DNA from: Eutrigla gurnardus
Taxonomy: Eukaryota > Chordata > Actinopteri > Perciformes > Triglidae
DNA length: 64,000 nucleotides
Reading direction: 5' to 3'
Assembly (NCBI GenBank): GCA_963514095.1
Contig: OY741268.1
Span: forward strand, 9,475,300-9,539,299
Shown here: positions 10,533 through 24,600 of the stretch, piece by piece
Layout of the letters: each line of letters begins with the position of its first letter
How positions within the stretch are numbered: position 1 is the stretch's first letter
Program-made: the position numbers and the translations under genes
The notes under the pieces: generated by a model
What the model was told of the DNA's origin: nothing
The model's database searches: none
What the model saw: the letters and a program-made list of their open reading frames with translations, nothing else

Positions 10533-13010
10533 GGATGATGTTCTACTGGTCTCAGAGCCGTCCATGCTGTAAACGTCAAACGTCCCTTCCTGTTACATGG
10601 ACTCCTGCAACTTCACCAAGAAGAGTTAAATATGTCTAGTTACACATCACATGTGCCATACCACATAGCTCAAGACTGTGTCCCTTCGCTAAATAGCCTT
10701 GGACGTCACCCGCCACACCTTCTACTTCCCATCCTGCGTTACCTGACCTGCAACCCCATTGAACAATACTATGAATCAATAGTCCTGGCAGTTCCACTCT
10801 GCCAGATTGTGGTCTCTACATCAGTGAGGCTATGCTTACAGCCTTTATGTGCCTACATGCATCTTATTGACCTTATTAGTCTCAGGCTCTCTGGTCCTGG
10901 TTGTGGTCTCCCCTGGTCGTGTCAGCCCTCTTCCCTGCCCTGGACCTCTGCTCCACTGAAACACTTCGGACTGCAAGTATGAGTAACACTCCTGAGGATG
11001 CCAATGGATAAATGAGACCTGGAGTTTTGCTGTTGTCAAACATTTACTTCATCAACAACATCCCTATGGTGGAAGATTCCTTTACTCCTTCCTTATGACA
11101 TCTGACAGCCAATCAGAGACTAATATGTTTTGTTGCCATGGTACTTTCAACTGAAAGGACCTCTAGTAGCACTATGGAGCTGTTCCTCTACAGTATAAGG
11201 TTACACCGTACACACTAAGATATGTAATGTGGCCAAAAGTCAGAATGATGATTTCGGGTCAAGTTGATCTTCATAAGCAGGTGATTATTATAACCAATTG
11301 TTGTTCTTTTCCTTTATTTCTCATGCTTTAGATTACCATTTTATCTGCATTTTTATATCTATTTGACACTGTGTCCTGCAGAATTACATTCCCATCTGAG
11401 CTGCATTCTCAACAGTCGCAGTTTTAAACAGTTTCAAATACGTGGTAAATGAACAAAACTAAAGTTTACAACATTGAGTTTAACTTTGGGGGTGTTACGT
11501 GAGCAGGTTTTATCAGTCCGCTTGACGAGGGCCATTCAAACTCGGGAGCCTTCCCTGTGCACATCTGTTTTTCATCGAGAGAAAATGACTTCCTTGCCCG
11601 TCACCAGACAGCTTACAGCGAGGCAAAGTATCATGGGAATAAAGCAGAAGACAAAATCAAAATGTAATTAAGGTTAGCCTAATGTAGTTTTGGAATGTTT
11701 TTTTTTCCCATATGTTGCCACATAAGAAAAGACCCTAAATTAACACTGTTAGCTGAATTATTTTTATCGGCATAATTCTGTCCCAAGTGATCACTACCAG
11801 TCGTTTCCACGGTAGCTAGTTAAACATAATCAGCTCTGGAAATGTTTTATGAAAAAGAAAATGCATTCAAGACATTTGTTAAAGCTCAGTGACACAATAA
11901 GTTTTGCTGATGGACGCTGGGTAAACATGACTTACAAAGAAACTCCAGAGGGCACCTTTAATCCTCAATGACTCCAGTGAATCATGTATCGTACTTTCAG
12001 ACACCCAATACGACTTCACACTGACAGTCAGACACCAAGAGGCACCTTAGCGCCCAAAATGATACATTAAACGCCACCAGTTGTGCTAATTAGCCTGTTC
12101 ATTAAGACAAATGATGAATTAACGAGCAGAGATTTCTATCAGCGCGGTGTGATCTTTAGCTCTTGAACGCACCGGGAAGTTACAGTAGTTTCAAAGACAT
12201 CAGTTTTTATCACATTGGAATGCAAATTAATGCAGCGAGTCGCTCGGAAATCTAATCAGCTCATCTCTTCTGTGGAAGGAGCAGCGCCGTGAACTCTCCT
12301 CTCGTCTAGATTCTGTGTTGGTGATACAGCGTGTCCCTCACAGACAGACAGACAGACAGACAGCCTGGTCGAGTTTGTTGTGAAGTGAGATTCTCCTGTT
12401 TGTTCTTTTCCTCCTCTCGTGTTTCGCTTGTTCCTCTCAGCTATGCGAGTGTGTTTGCCGCCGGTGTGTCACCTGACGGCAGTGCCGACTGCAGCGGCTG
12501 TACCTTGTTAGAGCACAACAGCAAACACTGCTGTCACCCACAGAGGGATGGATGCTGAGCTGCAGTTTGTGTAGGAAAAAATAGACGCTTTGTGTGCCTG
12601 AGTCAACCTTCGACTGACATTTCTGGATCACACTGGAGTTTTGTAAAGGCACAGAAGTTGGAGGTTATAAAAGTGAGATGGGAGGAAGTAGACAGCGGAG
12701 AGAGACCGCGTTCATATGTCCAATGGACAGATGTGCTAAAGAGTGTGTACAAAATAGACCATCCATCCATCGTCTACCGCTTATCCTGTATTCAGGGTCG
12801 CGGGGGGATCCCAGCAACTGAATAGACCAACCTAATGAAATGACAATCAAATGTTGGTGTTTCTGTTTCTAAAATGCTGCTTTTATGCACCAAACGGACT
12901 CAACGATCTTTGTCAAGTTTGTCAAGTTAACATCAACCTCCTTTCACAAACCTAACTAAGTTTGTTTTCTCAACCTGACTTCCTGTGAAGAGGGAAGTTT
13001 ATTTTGAAAA
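10533..13010. other. Unannotated stretch with CAGA repeat
   Basis: A CAGA tetranucleotide repeat lies at about 12340-12363 and a short SINE fragment near 12757. Otherwise I see no coding exon, RNA gene or element end. Confidence 0.45.
12757..12813 (-). repeat. DANA/Mermaid-type SINE 3' fragment
   Basis: The string CCATCCATCGTCTACCGCTT followed by ATCCTGTATTCAGGGTCGCG matches the 3' part of the full-length SINE at 53471-53840. Only about 57 bp is present. Confidence 0.65.
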
Positions 13011-13018
13011 GATGACGA

Positions 13019-13541
13019 TAGAGGTGTAACGATTCATTCGATGAATCGATGAATCGATTGTCAGTCCTATAGATTCTACTAAATCGATCTGCTACAATAA
13101 ATAAATAGAATGAATCGTTTTGGCTTCACCAATAATTGATATAAATGCATTTAATCGGATTAATCGTGATTCTTACTTATGATTAATGTTTTAATACTTT
13201 TAAGACACTCTCCCCGGCCAGCATGTAGTCTACTGAAAAATGTTCAAAATAACTGAGCAATGTTTAATTATATTTTTGTATTCAGCATAAAATATTATGC
13301 AGGACTACTTATTTCACCTTTCAGAAGAATACAGATAGTCTCACTCACATTATTGCATGTTTATTTAATGGATATAGAATTTTGGTTCCAAGTTACTGAA
13401 TCAAATCGTGGTTTTCAGAATAAAATTGAATCGAATCGTTACAAAAAAAAAAAAAAAAACGTACTTGAATCGAATCGCCAACTACTGTATCGTTAATCGA
13501 ATCGAATCGAATCGCTGTGAAGCCAAAGATTCACACCCCTA
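13019..13541. mobile_element. hAT non-autonomous element
   Basis: The ends are TAGAGGTGTAACGATTC (left) and GATTCACACCCCTA (right). A perfect 8-bp target duplication GATGACGA lies at 13011-13018 and 13542-13549, diagnostic of hAT. The interior is dominated by AATCGAATCG words and has an A-run at about 13443-13459. No transposase frame is present. Confidence 0.85.
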
Positions 13542-13549
13542 GATGACGA

Positions 13550-15347
13550 GCATGTAAGGAGCGTATTTGGACTGACAAGTGCAATCTGCTAAATGATGAG
13601 GTGACATTCCTACAGCTGAGGGTTGTAATTGTAGGTTAATGACGACGAGTAGACCCTTTCACATCGCTGTTATAGAAATTATAGCCACTTTAAAGTATTT
13701 TGGCTAAAATGATACGAAAACAACAAGCATGCAAAATAAATGAGTAATGGTTCAGACTGTCATCTGACAGCGAGATGCTTCGCATCAGCAGAACAGCTGT
13801 GCTGCAGCTGGGGGCAGTTAGCCAGTGAAGCTACTCAGCCTTTGATCAATGGATGGCTTCAGTAATTAGTGAAATGATTGTTAGCAGTGGTGCAGAACAC
13901 AGAGGACACTGACAAAGCTGAAGAGGCAGCTGCAGGTAAACCAGGAGGGCTAATGGGTCTCTGCATTTTATGTGGTGAGCTTCAATTGAAATGGACTTTT
14001 TTATTTTCTACCAGTTTCATGGCAGACAACGATCACAACTTCCTTTAAAAACTAGTAGAAAACGTCCACATGGTCACCATGTTCCAGATTTGCTCATATG
14101 TGTAATGTATGAATGCGTCCCTGAAGCTCACCTTTGTTCAACTTTAACCTGCTAATTTGGAAGATCAGTCAATAGACTATTGTCTTCAATGACATCTTGT
14201 CGATGTTGCAGCATCCTCTTTTGCAATTCATTGTCCAACTGGACCTGCAAAAACCTTTCAACATTGTTGTCCTTAGAACTGGGAACGTCATATTATATGT
14301 GACTTAACAATATAGAAGTCCCTTAAACAAAAATGGACTTCTCAGGAGTAAAACACTGGGCTATGGACGAACTACACCTAGGTTGCATGACTTCACGTCA
14401 CCACCACTAAGCTAAAGGTGGACTAGCATCCTAGCTATGACATTTCGTTCTCTCATGTCACCACTTATTGGCAACCACCTTTTTTAAGAAACGTAAAAGC
14501 TAATTAATTCACCAGAGGAGTTACTGACAGGCCTTAGGCGTCTAAACATAAACCCATTCAAACAGCCCATTGACGTCAAGATGAGGAGAACAGGAGGTGC
14601 AAAAGTGCTGACTCATCTCAGGGATTCAGGATCCCTTTGAACTGAAAGCAAATATGACCTGACCTTTAAAGCACCTGACCCTCGGCTCCTCCACTGGTCA
14701 CAACCGTAAGTAAACGGTTACTTTCATAATAACCGAAGCAACAGACAGATTCCAGAACCAAGATTAATACACCAAGTTGGATATGTTGTCATATTTTGGA
14801 GAAATATATTACTTGAAATTCACTACTAATTTCAGAGTCGGGATCTGAGTGTCTCCGATGCCTCCAGCAGCATCCTCACCAACGCTGAAAAATACCAATG
14901 GATGAAATGATAAAGCATCCAGGCCGGATGTTAGAAAATTAGACAAAATAAATCATAGCTCTGTGGCGGCTCACCAGAGTGTGTAAATCCTCGGGCAGGT
15001 GTGCTGCTGCAGGATGAGGTTGAGCAGGTAGCTGAGATCAGGTCAGGCTCATCAGATATGATGTCAGAGGGAAAAGGGAGGCCATGACTTCCTGTCAAAC
15101 GCTGCAGCAGAACACATGTCTTCGCCATGCAACAGAGGTGTGCTGGGTCCGAAACCAACGGTTGCACTTTTTTAATCAGGTTAATCAATTGGTACATCGA
15201 GAGTAAATGTAATAATATGTTTCCTTTGAAGTGCAATACACAATGCAGTTTCCTTGTGTGTGAATGTCATTTTAGGAGAACACACTGTCCGGCTAATATT
15301 CAAGCCTCTGCATCAAAATGTTACTTAAAATTACTTCTTCACCTGAA
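13550..15347. other. Unannotated non-coding stretch
   Basis: No gene, RNA or defined TE was recognised. Open frames are short and without domains. Confidence 0.45.
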
Positions 15348-15351
15348 TTAA

Positions 15352-15759
15352 AGCTGGGGTATGTAATGTTGGAAAGCTAGCAAGAGAGCTAGCAAGATTT
15401 GAAAATAGCACCTCCTCCTGCCTCCTCTAAGTCCCCCCCCCGTCAGTGAGTCCGTCCAAGCTGATTCTTCCGGCATCAGCGAGACGTGAAGGCTGTGCAC
15501 TCGCGCTTAGGCGGGGAGAGCGGGTACAGAACTAGACATGAAGGCATCTGATTGTTTTTTTACTCCGACCAATCCGCGCCCTTCGGTGCGAGGGGCGCAG
15601 ATTGGTTGTTTGTTTTCTCAGTCCCATGGCGGCCACAGAGCTCTGTTTAATTCCGTTCCTTTTCCTGATGACATAATGTACTGATCCCTCTGAAATTAGA
15701 CGGGCCATTTGACCCAGTATAACAAAAAATGCTTCTGAACAGGATTACATACCCCATCT
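15352..15759. mobile_element. 408-bp MITE with TTAA duplication
   Basis: The ends AGCTGGGGTATGTAAT and ATTACATACCCCATCT are inverted with one mismatch. TTAA flanks both sides (15348-15351, 15760-15763). It is non-coding and probably a piggyBac- or Kolobok-mobilised MITE. Confidence 0.75.
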
Positions 15760-15869
15760 TTAAGTGCAAGTACATATTGCCCGTCTATCTTAAAACGTGT
15801 AAAATAAAGTGCATTACTTTTCTATACTGGACTGCAGCCGCAACATCCAGGAACAATCTCATTAGGCCT

Positions 15870-18800
15870 GTGTACTGGCATGCTTGACTTGTGTAATGGC
15901 TAGTTCAAGCATTGATGGGACATATTCCAAGCTGGGTCTTCCTAAGGGCCTCGCATTAGCTCATTTAAACATCTGCAGCTTGAGGAATAAAACACATGAA
16001 CTTTCAGCAAAATTGATGGACAATGGAATTCACATCATGGCTATAACTGAACACATTTGGATAGTACATTTGATGATTCATTGACATATTAATTGGAGGT
16101 TTTTCCATGTTCTGAGTATAGATATAGATTTAGCGGGGGCGTGGCAATTTACGTGAAACATCATACCAGTAAAATTAAGACCTGATTTGATGAATAACGA
16201 CATTGAGGCAATATGGTTGCAGGTGCATTTACCCCATACGAGCTCAATACTGATTGGTTGTTGCCATAAACCACCCAACTCTAGAATAGAATATCTTAAT
16301 GGAATCTGTGATGTTTGACAGAGTTGCAGATGAAAATTGAGAAATTTACTCTCTTGGTAATTTAAATGTGAACTGGTTTGAAGACGGCTGCTCTATGAAG
16401 AAAAGATTGCTTTATACGACCAATACTTGTCATCTGAGTCAAATAGTTTCCATACCTACTAGGAATGCTATATATAGAGATGGAGCTCAATCATCCTCCT
16501 GTATTGATCATATTTATACACATGTGCCTGACATGTGTTCCAAGGTAATGTCATTGTCAGTTGGCTTCAGTGACCAGTGAAATATTTTCATGGATTTGTT
16601 CCCACCCATTGTAAACAAACATGCACCATTTTGGAAATTCACTGTCAAGCCTAAAGGCTGAATTATGCTTCCGCGTCGACACAACGCAAGGGGGCTTGCG
16701 GACCCCTTACGTCCTTGCGGACCCCCCTTACGTCAACGCAAGGGCCTGACGTGTGCCTCCCAAAAATCCTAGACGCGTGTCGAGGCGACGCAACAGCAAC
16801 GCAACACCAACGCAGCGGCTTTGGCTGTGATTGGTCCGCTAACTACATCCGCTGGAGACCGCTATCCGGTTTCCACTCATAAACACCGCCATTTAAACTT
16901 TTAAAAGGCTACTTTTATTGTTTGCACCTCGTTTTATTGTTTGCACCTTCTCGCTTTTGCACAAAGAAATAAAACACCAAGTTCTGAAAAATTGTGGACG
17001 TTTAAAGCCGGAAAGTAAACAAATACGCTATAACGAGGCTAACGACGATATACGCCAAGAGTCTCGGTCGGTCGGTCAGTCTTTACAAAAAACATAGCGC
17101 CCTTTACCGGTGTGGCTTTGAATTGCATTTCGACACGTAAACCCAACGCAGAACCATCACGGTCTCCAAGCAACTGCGTGGCCGTTGCGTTGCCGTTGCG
17201 TTATCACTACGCGGAAGCATAATCAGGGCTTAATGGAGCTCCCTGGATTGATAATGAGTTAAAGAAATTAATGACACTAAGAAATGAGGTAAACAGATGC
17301 TTTATTGCCTCTGGTTCAGTCAATGATAAAAGTGCATATTGTAAAATAAGGAATCAAGTTACTAAAGTGAACAGAGTAAAAAAGAGATAATTTTATCAGC
17401 AAATTAGTGATAGAGCCCAACAGTAAGAAATTATGGAGGGTGATGAATGATATTATGGGTAGGAATGCTTCTGCATCCTTCATTGAAACTGATAATGGTG
17501 TGTTTATATCTAAGCCTAAGGATATGTCAAATGACCTCAATAATTATTTTGTGGAAAAAGTTGAAACATTGAGGGGGGTAAACAATGAATCATGTATGCT
17601 CATTGATGATCTCATAATGAGAGGCAAACATTGTACTTTTGAGTTCAATTTGGTTTGCCCTTCCTGTATGTCACATATTTAATTCCTGCCTATCAAATGG
17701 AACCTGTCCTAAAAGCTGGAAAGAAGGAAAAACATTTCCTATACCAAAAGACGCCAAAAATCTACATTCAGTGGTCCTAACTGTAGACAATCCTATTCTG
17801 AGTAAAATTTTAGAAAGGATTGTATACAACCAAATCCATGATTATATGTCTTAGAATGATTTGATAAGTAATGCATGGCTACAGAGAGGGTCGTTCCACC
17901 TGCACAGCCTTGGTAAAAATGACTGATGATTGGTTAAGGAGGCAATTCGTTGTTATCTGGTGCTGTCATGTTGGACTTCAGCGCTGGATTTGACCTTATT
18001 GACCACAATTGTTGATTGGAAAACTTACGCACTATGGTTTTGGACCTATGGCAACCTCTTGGTTTGAGAATTACTTATCATTCAGAACTCAACAGGTTTT
18101 CTTGAATGGTACTCTGTCCATTAGCATTAACATTGACTGTGGTGTGCTGCAAGGAAGTTGTTTGGGTCCGCTTTCATTTTAAATTTTTATGGATGATCTC
18201 CCGCTTGTTATTCGAAAATCCACTATGGTTTTCTTAGCTGACGATTCTACATTGTACTATTCTGCATCTACATGCGGTGAACCGTTCTGTCACAAGATCT
18301 GAATGCAGTGGTCAATGGGGTTACAGATAATAGACATGTTTTAGACCTCTCAGAAACTGTGAGCACTGTCTTTGGATCACAGCATAGTCTAGCCAGTGAG
18401 CCCATGCTTGATCTGCAGATTTCTAGTCAGCCAGTGGAGCAGGAGAGTAAGTTAAAGCTTCTAGGACTGTCCATTTGTAACACTCTGTCCTGGACTGATC
18501 ATGTTAGGCAGATAGCTGCCAAGATGAGAAGAAGCATTGTTACGGTCTGGAAATGTGCCATCTACTTACCAGCTACTTTACGGAGGCAGGTTGTTTAAAC
18601 ATTAGTATTATGCCAGCTTGACTATTGTTCTGTAATTTGGGTTTGTGCATAAGATTGACTTAAACAAACTACAAATTGTACAAAACAGGTCTGCGAGACT
18701 TGCCCTTGATACAGATCAAATGTTGACCGCATGCATTCTGATCTGAAGTGGCCTAATGTTCTTGTTAGGTTATCCATCAAGTCCTTGATATTTATTAAGA

Positions 18801-18932
18801 ATGTCATTTCCACTCATGTTCCTCGACCTATCTTCAATGCAATTGGTTTCTGCTCTGATGCTCATTCATATGGTACTAGATCTGCAACAGGTGGAGGAAT
18901 TTTACTAACACACGGTAGAATGAATGGAATGG
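15870..18932 (+). mobile_element. Decayed APE/RT LINE (CR1/Rex-like)
   Basis: This is a long non-LTR retrotransposon body with many stops and frameshifts. In order: the apurinic-endonuclease start (LNICSLRNKTHEL near 15970), the endonuclease C-terminal part (SSSCIDHIYTHVPD near 16500), an EN-RT linker (near 16610 and 17231-17390), RT core motifs (an AAFD-like AGFDLIDH near 17980, LQGSCLGPLSF near 18150, and a LADDSTLYY block near 18235), and a thumb/C-terminal region (PMLDLQIS near 18400, HSYGTRSATGGG near 18865). There is no RNase H. The 3' end has ATTCAATAAAAG. It is clearly non-functional. A 576-bp MITE interrupts it. Confidence 0.85.
16655..17230. mobile_element. Harbinger-type MITE inside the LINE
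   Basis: The left end AGGCTGAATTATGCTTCCGC and the right end CGGAAGCATAATCAGGGCT are imperfect inverted repeats. TAA lies on both sides (16652-16654, 17231-17233), fitting the TWA duplication of PIF/Harbinger. Removing the element and one TAA joins the LINE reading frame without a shift. The interior is CpG-rich, with repeats of AACGCAACGGC-like words near both ends. Confidence 0.75.
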
Positions 18933-21158
18933 AATGAAATTGTGTGAGTTTTTGTCCATATTCAATAAAAGTTACAGAATTTACCTGAACATTTTTGAAG
19001 TTAGTTAAAACTCACCTCGTTGTTTAAATCCTCCTTCTAACTAAAATTCTAGTTAGAAATTCAGTTATTGTAAGAAACTATTTTTGAATGATTTTCAACT
19101 CTCTCATCTTCCTTATATTTATACTAGGAATGTTCCACCTGGGCCACTTACATAAACAGGAAGTAGTCGAGCATTAACAACAAGTGCACCTTGAACCTGC
19201 TTCTAGCTTCGGACGCAGACGTGATTGGATATCGACGTGTATTAGAAAAACAGTAATTTTAGATCAAATACACAATGCAGTGATTTACACAAGGTTGCGT
19301 TACCTAAACCCAGAGACTGAACATTCCTGTAAGTATTTTTACACCGTTTCAATGAATGGCAGTGAAGGCGATTAAAATAGGTAGACTGAGCTCTACTAAA
19401 GTAAACATTGCATTTCTTTTTTCTTTAAAGAGAAATATCCCTGAGCTCTTCAACACAATGACTGCTGGAATTATAAAGCTGACACTCAGAAGGTCATCTT
19501 AATGAATTACCTTCAAACTATGCCAATCAAATCAGACATAATGTACCATTACACACCATCACCAACAGCCGCTTTATAATCCTGGTCAAATCAAAACAAA
19601 TGCAAAACAGCAGGAATAGCTCCCAACATTTACCAGGAGATAAATGTCATTAGAGGCTGCAAATGGACATTAAACTGAGCTTTAATTCACAACTTTGCTA
19701 CAAGTGTGTCACCATTTCACGGTTTGTCAAACTGTTCCTGACACGCTTGTTTGTCTCGATGTGTGAAGATGACAAAAGGCAACTTCACAAACATTCTTCA
19801 ACACTGACTTCATTGACTTTTTATTCATGTAACCATTAGCAGATATCCAGTAGTTAGCGCCAATGTCAGGGCAACTGACGTAGTATAAAGAGCCAGAAAA
19901 TCTACTCAGGCAGCCCTGCATTGTCTCAGTTATGTTTCCAGAGAAACTTATTATTTTGGTTTGGCTTAAAATTACTATGAAATTGGAACAAAACAAAAAA
20001 TGCAACAAAACTACTTTTGTCATGCAGGACATGAACAGAAGTCTCTCCGGTGTTGTTGGATCCGTCCATCACCTCGACCTCCTCACTGCTACTGAAACTC
20101 ATTTGTAATACGTCAAGAGCAAACTGTGACAAAATGTCTTTACTATGGCCTGTTTTACCCACAGTTTATAGAAACAGACTGACAGAACCAAAACGGGAGC
20201 AATGCTGTGTGCTGCTGTGGACCAGAACGATTTTACTCTTCTGAGAGAACACAATTCTCAATACATCACTGGCTTAATCTGTTAACAGGCCACTCAAATC
20301 GAGAAAAGACCATCTGATTCCATTCAATGCAATGCATTCAACACCTGCTTCCCCTTTTGCAGTTCACAGCTGATTCTTCTCCGTGCCATCTCAAGGATAT
20401 CTTCAAACCTCAAAAGGACAACTCAAAATAACCCATAATCTTCTTCTATGTTTTGCTGTAAAGACTTTATAAATTCTTGTGGTAGTAAAAAATAAAAGAA
20501 AGTATCCACATAACACCCACTTCAAAAACAATGATAGATTTGTTTCATTCATATTTTAGGCCCAAAGACAACTGGAATAGTCTGCACACAACAACGGGCC
20601 TACGTATTTACACCTGCAGGTTCGGATCAATCTGCAAAAATTTACAACAAATATAGGAAGTCAAAACGTTTCCAACTGTTGAGTGTTAATGTCGTGCGGC
20701 GCTTTCTGTTACTGAACAGAATATTTGCCAACAACCCCGTCAGCATGATGCTTGTCCAAACATACTTTAAAAAGTGTAGAAATGCTTTTGTTGGGGGCAG
20801 GTACCTTAAAACCCTGAGGGGAGTTTCTATAAATATTTCTTTTGTCTGCTTGCCAGCTGTGACCTTGCTCAGGCAGCGCAATCACCCTGTAAAAGCTGTA
20901 AAAGTGTAATGATGTACTGTAATGATGTGAAGGCAGTACAATTCACACCTCGTCTTCCCTTTAAATCTGTAGTTAACCTGAAAGAGCCATAGAGAAGAAA
21001 AGGGAAAATAAAATGCTGCTGTTACCACCATGGCCAGCCTCTTTCTTCTTTAAATTTTTGTCTGAAATTGGCTTTACTGATACAACAGAGGCCCTGATGG
21101 CTTGTACCAATTTCAAAGAAGGAGAGGTCTAAGGGGGGTTCTAGAGGGTCAAGACTCT
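18933..21158. other. Unannotated non-coding stretch
   Basis: No recognisable coding exon, RNA gene or TE terminus. Confidence 0.45.
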
Positions 21159-22109
21159 GGGCCCTAGTTTCGTGGCGAGGCGCAGGGTGGCGGAGCCGGT
21201 GTAATGCAAGTTTCGACCCGCGCAGCCTTGCGCACGGTCAGTTTGGCAGTTTGGTGGATCGCCTGCGCCAAGATGGCTGTGGCGGCGAAGCAGGGGGAGG
21301 CGTCACAGATTCAGCTTGGCGTAGCGGAAGTTTCGTGGCAAAAAGCCTCGCCGAGACTTCGCCGAAAGCCCGCCAGCTCCAACCTAGTCTACTCTTGGCG
21401 AAAGGCGCAAGGCGCAAATAAAGTTCATTCATTCAAGGCGAATTACAGCTGGCGGAGTGGAAGTTTGGCTGACGGTGCGCAGTGCGCACACGTCACCGAG
21501 ACCTCACAGGCAGGTTTCCACAGTTCCAGGCACATTTAAATGCAATAAATAATCACAACAAACACTATTTAATGCAACTAATTGAATCAACACGTGAATT
21601 TATATCTATATAGATTGTCCCGTCACATCTGACGTCAGATCAAAGGCGGATGGCACGCGTAATGGAAACTCAGCCTCTCGGACCAAAACATCTCCCTCTC
21701 TCTCTCCTGTTTTTTATAATATCGGCATTGTTATTATTATGATACGCGCGCACAGCGCGTGATGCGCGTGGTGGGAGCGGCGGCGCTGCTTCTGTCATCG
21801 GGTTGTCAAGTGACGAAACTTGCACTGAACCTCCCCTAACGCATTATAGGTGAGGAGAGGAGCTCATTTGATTGGTGAAGATCTGAATCGGCTGTATTAA
21901 TCCCAGTCCACACCTCGTCTCCTCCTCGTCTCCCACTCACGCCTTCTTCTCCTCCCTCTTTCCCACTTGCGCGGGTGGGCGAGACAGGAGGAGTGCCTGC
22001 GCTAGCCTGCGCGGTGCACGAAACTTGCAAAGTCCAGGCGGACACACCCCATCGGCGTGGCGCAGGTGCGCTGCGCGCTGACTACGCCTAGTCTACGAAA
22101 CTAGGGCCC
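21159..22109. mobile_element. 951-bp GC-rich DNA element, GGGCCC ends
   Basis: The perfect inverted ends are GGGCCCTAGTTTCGT and ACGAAACTAGGGCCC. TCT lies directly outside each end (21156-21158, 22110-22112), a 3-bp duplication as in PIF/Harbinger. The subterminal regions are CpG-rich with GGCGCAAGGCGCAA-like repeats. No transposase was seen. Confidence 0.75.
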
Positions 22110-22112
22110 TCT

Positions 22113-24106
22113 GGGTCACCATTCAGATCCATCATCAGCTGTCAATCCAAAGTCCTACAGCTGCTGTTCTCTGAAGGAATAATATCTGAGTTCTATTGTA
22201 AAATATTGTTTCCATGATTGAGTCATCTATTAATTCATCTATTAATACTAGAAAGTAGGGGGAAATATCAGCATCATTTTCAATATGCATCTTCAAATTG
22301 CTTATTTTCTTATTAGATAATCCATTTGTAGTAAACGGAGAAAATCACCAAATCTTTGTCTTTTTGCTTGATAAATGACATGAAGATATAATCGATTATC
22401 AAAACTGTTAAAGATAAAATATCTGTTGGTTGAATAATCAACATCCACTACTCCTTTTAGTCTGTCATATTATGCAAATAGAGAATTTATGTAAGCACAT
22501 TAATTAATTAATATATATTAATATTATCAATTGTCAATTATCAATCAATAGTGTCTGATCTGATTGTTTTCTGCTGCTCAGATTATTTCCAGGTTTTATT
22601 TGCTGCTTATGAGCATTATTGAAGAAGAAAATTGTTGTCTTGTTGTCTTTCTCCCGGCAAAGCATACTGATTACAGATCTCAACTAACCCAAGAGTTTTG
22701 CTCTAAAATATCAAGTGATATACAGTAGAGTACTGTATATCTTTACCTCAAAATGTTGAAAAGCTAAACCTCCGTAGGTTTGATAAGAGACTTGATAGAG
22801 TGGGTTTTGATGGACAGATTCACTTCTGGTTTGAGAAACCCCCAACCTAATTAAGCTACTGTATGCATGTTTGCTCATGTATGTTCATAATCTGGCAATC
22901 ACAGACCGTTTCACTCATTTACATAATAAGTTTCATTAGTTGGGAGCTTCGGGGCTCGTCGGTAGCTGTTAGAGTGAACTCTGGTGCGCCTTGAGATGTT
23001 GAGATCAAATTGAAGGTCAAAGAAGAATCGCAAGCTTATCCTACGAGCAAATCCCCCCGGTGGGTGGTATTTCAGTGCAGACCCCCTCTTCCTGTTGGTT
23101 TCCAGCTGTCAGACCGGTTGGTTCGGGATTAAGTGCAGCACCCAGAGAACGGCCATCTGCTCAGCTTTACTTCTCACGATGCAGAGAGTGACACCACCCA
23201 CCATCCCGCCGCTTTAAACTGACCAAACTCCATCTGTGTGGAGCTGCTGACATTTATCCCTTATAAACAGATGACAAATCTGACAGACTGTGACATGATG
23301 TATTACCCTGTTCTTTAAGAGCACATTAATTCAGTTGTTTGTGGCACTGCATGGATGGTGCCAGGCATACGGCCAAAGGCGTAAAGCAATTTTTCATGCA
23401 AACTCAAAAGTTCTGCAGAAGTTTTGGGGCCATGTTCTGATGAGCAGCTCCCTGTTTTGCTTGCATTGTGCACACTGGTTCCTTGCTGTTCCACAAGAAT
23501 ACTCGTCCCTAGGGAAATTTGTCTCCGGCATGAAGGTTGCCACATAACAGACGCAAACTGTTTTCTCGGCCTGTTAAACTTTAGTCTAGGAGGGATGCTC
23601 CTTTACCTCCATCACTTTCATTGCTGTGTGCCCCTCTATTTACTTAACAACAAACCATAACGTAATATATTTTCCATCACAGCTTTATGAAATAACACCA
23701 ATACTCCAATGCCATAAAACACCTTGTGGGGAATTAATATCGCTGTAACCTGCCAAGAAACGTAGCAATGCACCAAGAAAAGAAAGTACGAGCTATGAAA
23801 CATGGATGTAAAAGAGTGCAAGAATGGGAAAACATGAGAAGGAAACAGAGGCACCAACATATCCACCCAAGCTCCTGTCATCTCAAGTAGTTTGATCCTC
23901 TTCTTCTAGGTTTAGAGACAGAAGCCAAAAGATGAGGATCCAGAGGAAACGCACACTTCACTGATACACAACCCCGGTAAATGCTTGTTCATCAGACCGC
24001 ATGGACACACACTTTGCTTGTTTTAAGCTGCTAACAAAGCTCCACTAATTCTCTGATGAACATATTTTCTTCAAAAGTCTTCTAACAATCAGGAAATGTT
24101 TCTTTA
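22113..24106. other. Unannotated non-coding stretch
   Basis: AT-rich sequence with a TTAATTAATTAATATATATT patch near 22499. No gene or defined repeat was seen. Confidence 0.45.
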
Positions 24107-24340
24107 GGGCAGGGCTACCTTGGGATTGACAGGTTGCTACCACGCTACCAATGCAGTTAGCTACTAAGATGACTTTGACACTTGTAAAGTTGACCTTGAA
24201 TTAGAATTAGAAGCTAACAGCTTCACACCAGAATCCACATGACTCCAGATCCAGTAAGGCTGCTGCTTGTGTTCATCGGCCTATTTTAGGGGGGCATGTG
24301 GTCTGGATGTTCGGACGTGAGGGAGATCTGATCTTGTAGC
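24107..24340 (+). repeat. Dispersed repeat family R, copy 1
   Basis: It shares the ordered words GGGCAGGGCT, GATTGACAGGTTGC, CTACCAATGCA, TTCACACCAGAA and CCAGATCCAGTAA with 30640-30775. It is a degenerate interspersed repeat with no visible ends. Confidence 0.6.
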
Positions 24341-24536
24341 ATACGGACTTGACAGTAAGTGTGTCCTGCATAATCGGATGACAAAAGCTGCTTTCAAAAG
24401 AGAAATAATGTGAAAAGGTAACCATGGCTGTGTGTTTGTCTCAGGAAGAAATGATCAAAGATGTGTTTGTTTCAGGAGGATTTTGCCTTGGTTGGCTCTG
24501 ACTTTCCCAAATTTGGATTTTCTGGCTGTAATTTGC

Positions 24537-24600
24537 TTACATTTACATTTAGGTCATTAGCAGACGCTTTTGTCCAAAGTGACTTACAATAAGTACATTG
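24537..24600 (-). repeat. L2-like LINE 3' tail fragment
   Basis: ACATTTACATTTAGGTCATT then GCAGACGCTTTTGTCCAAAG is the reverse complement of the LINE tails at 310-381 and 62920-62970. Only the tail is present. Confidence 0.8.
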
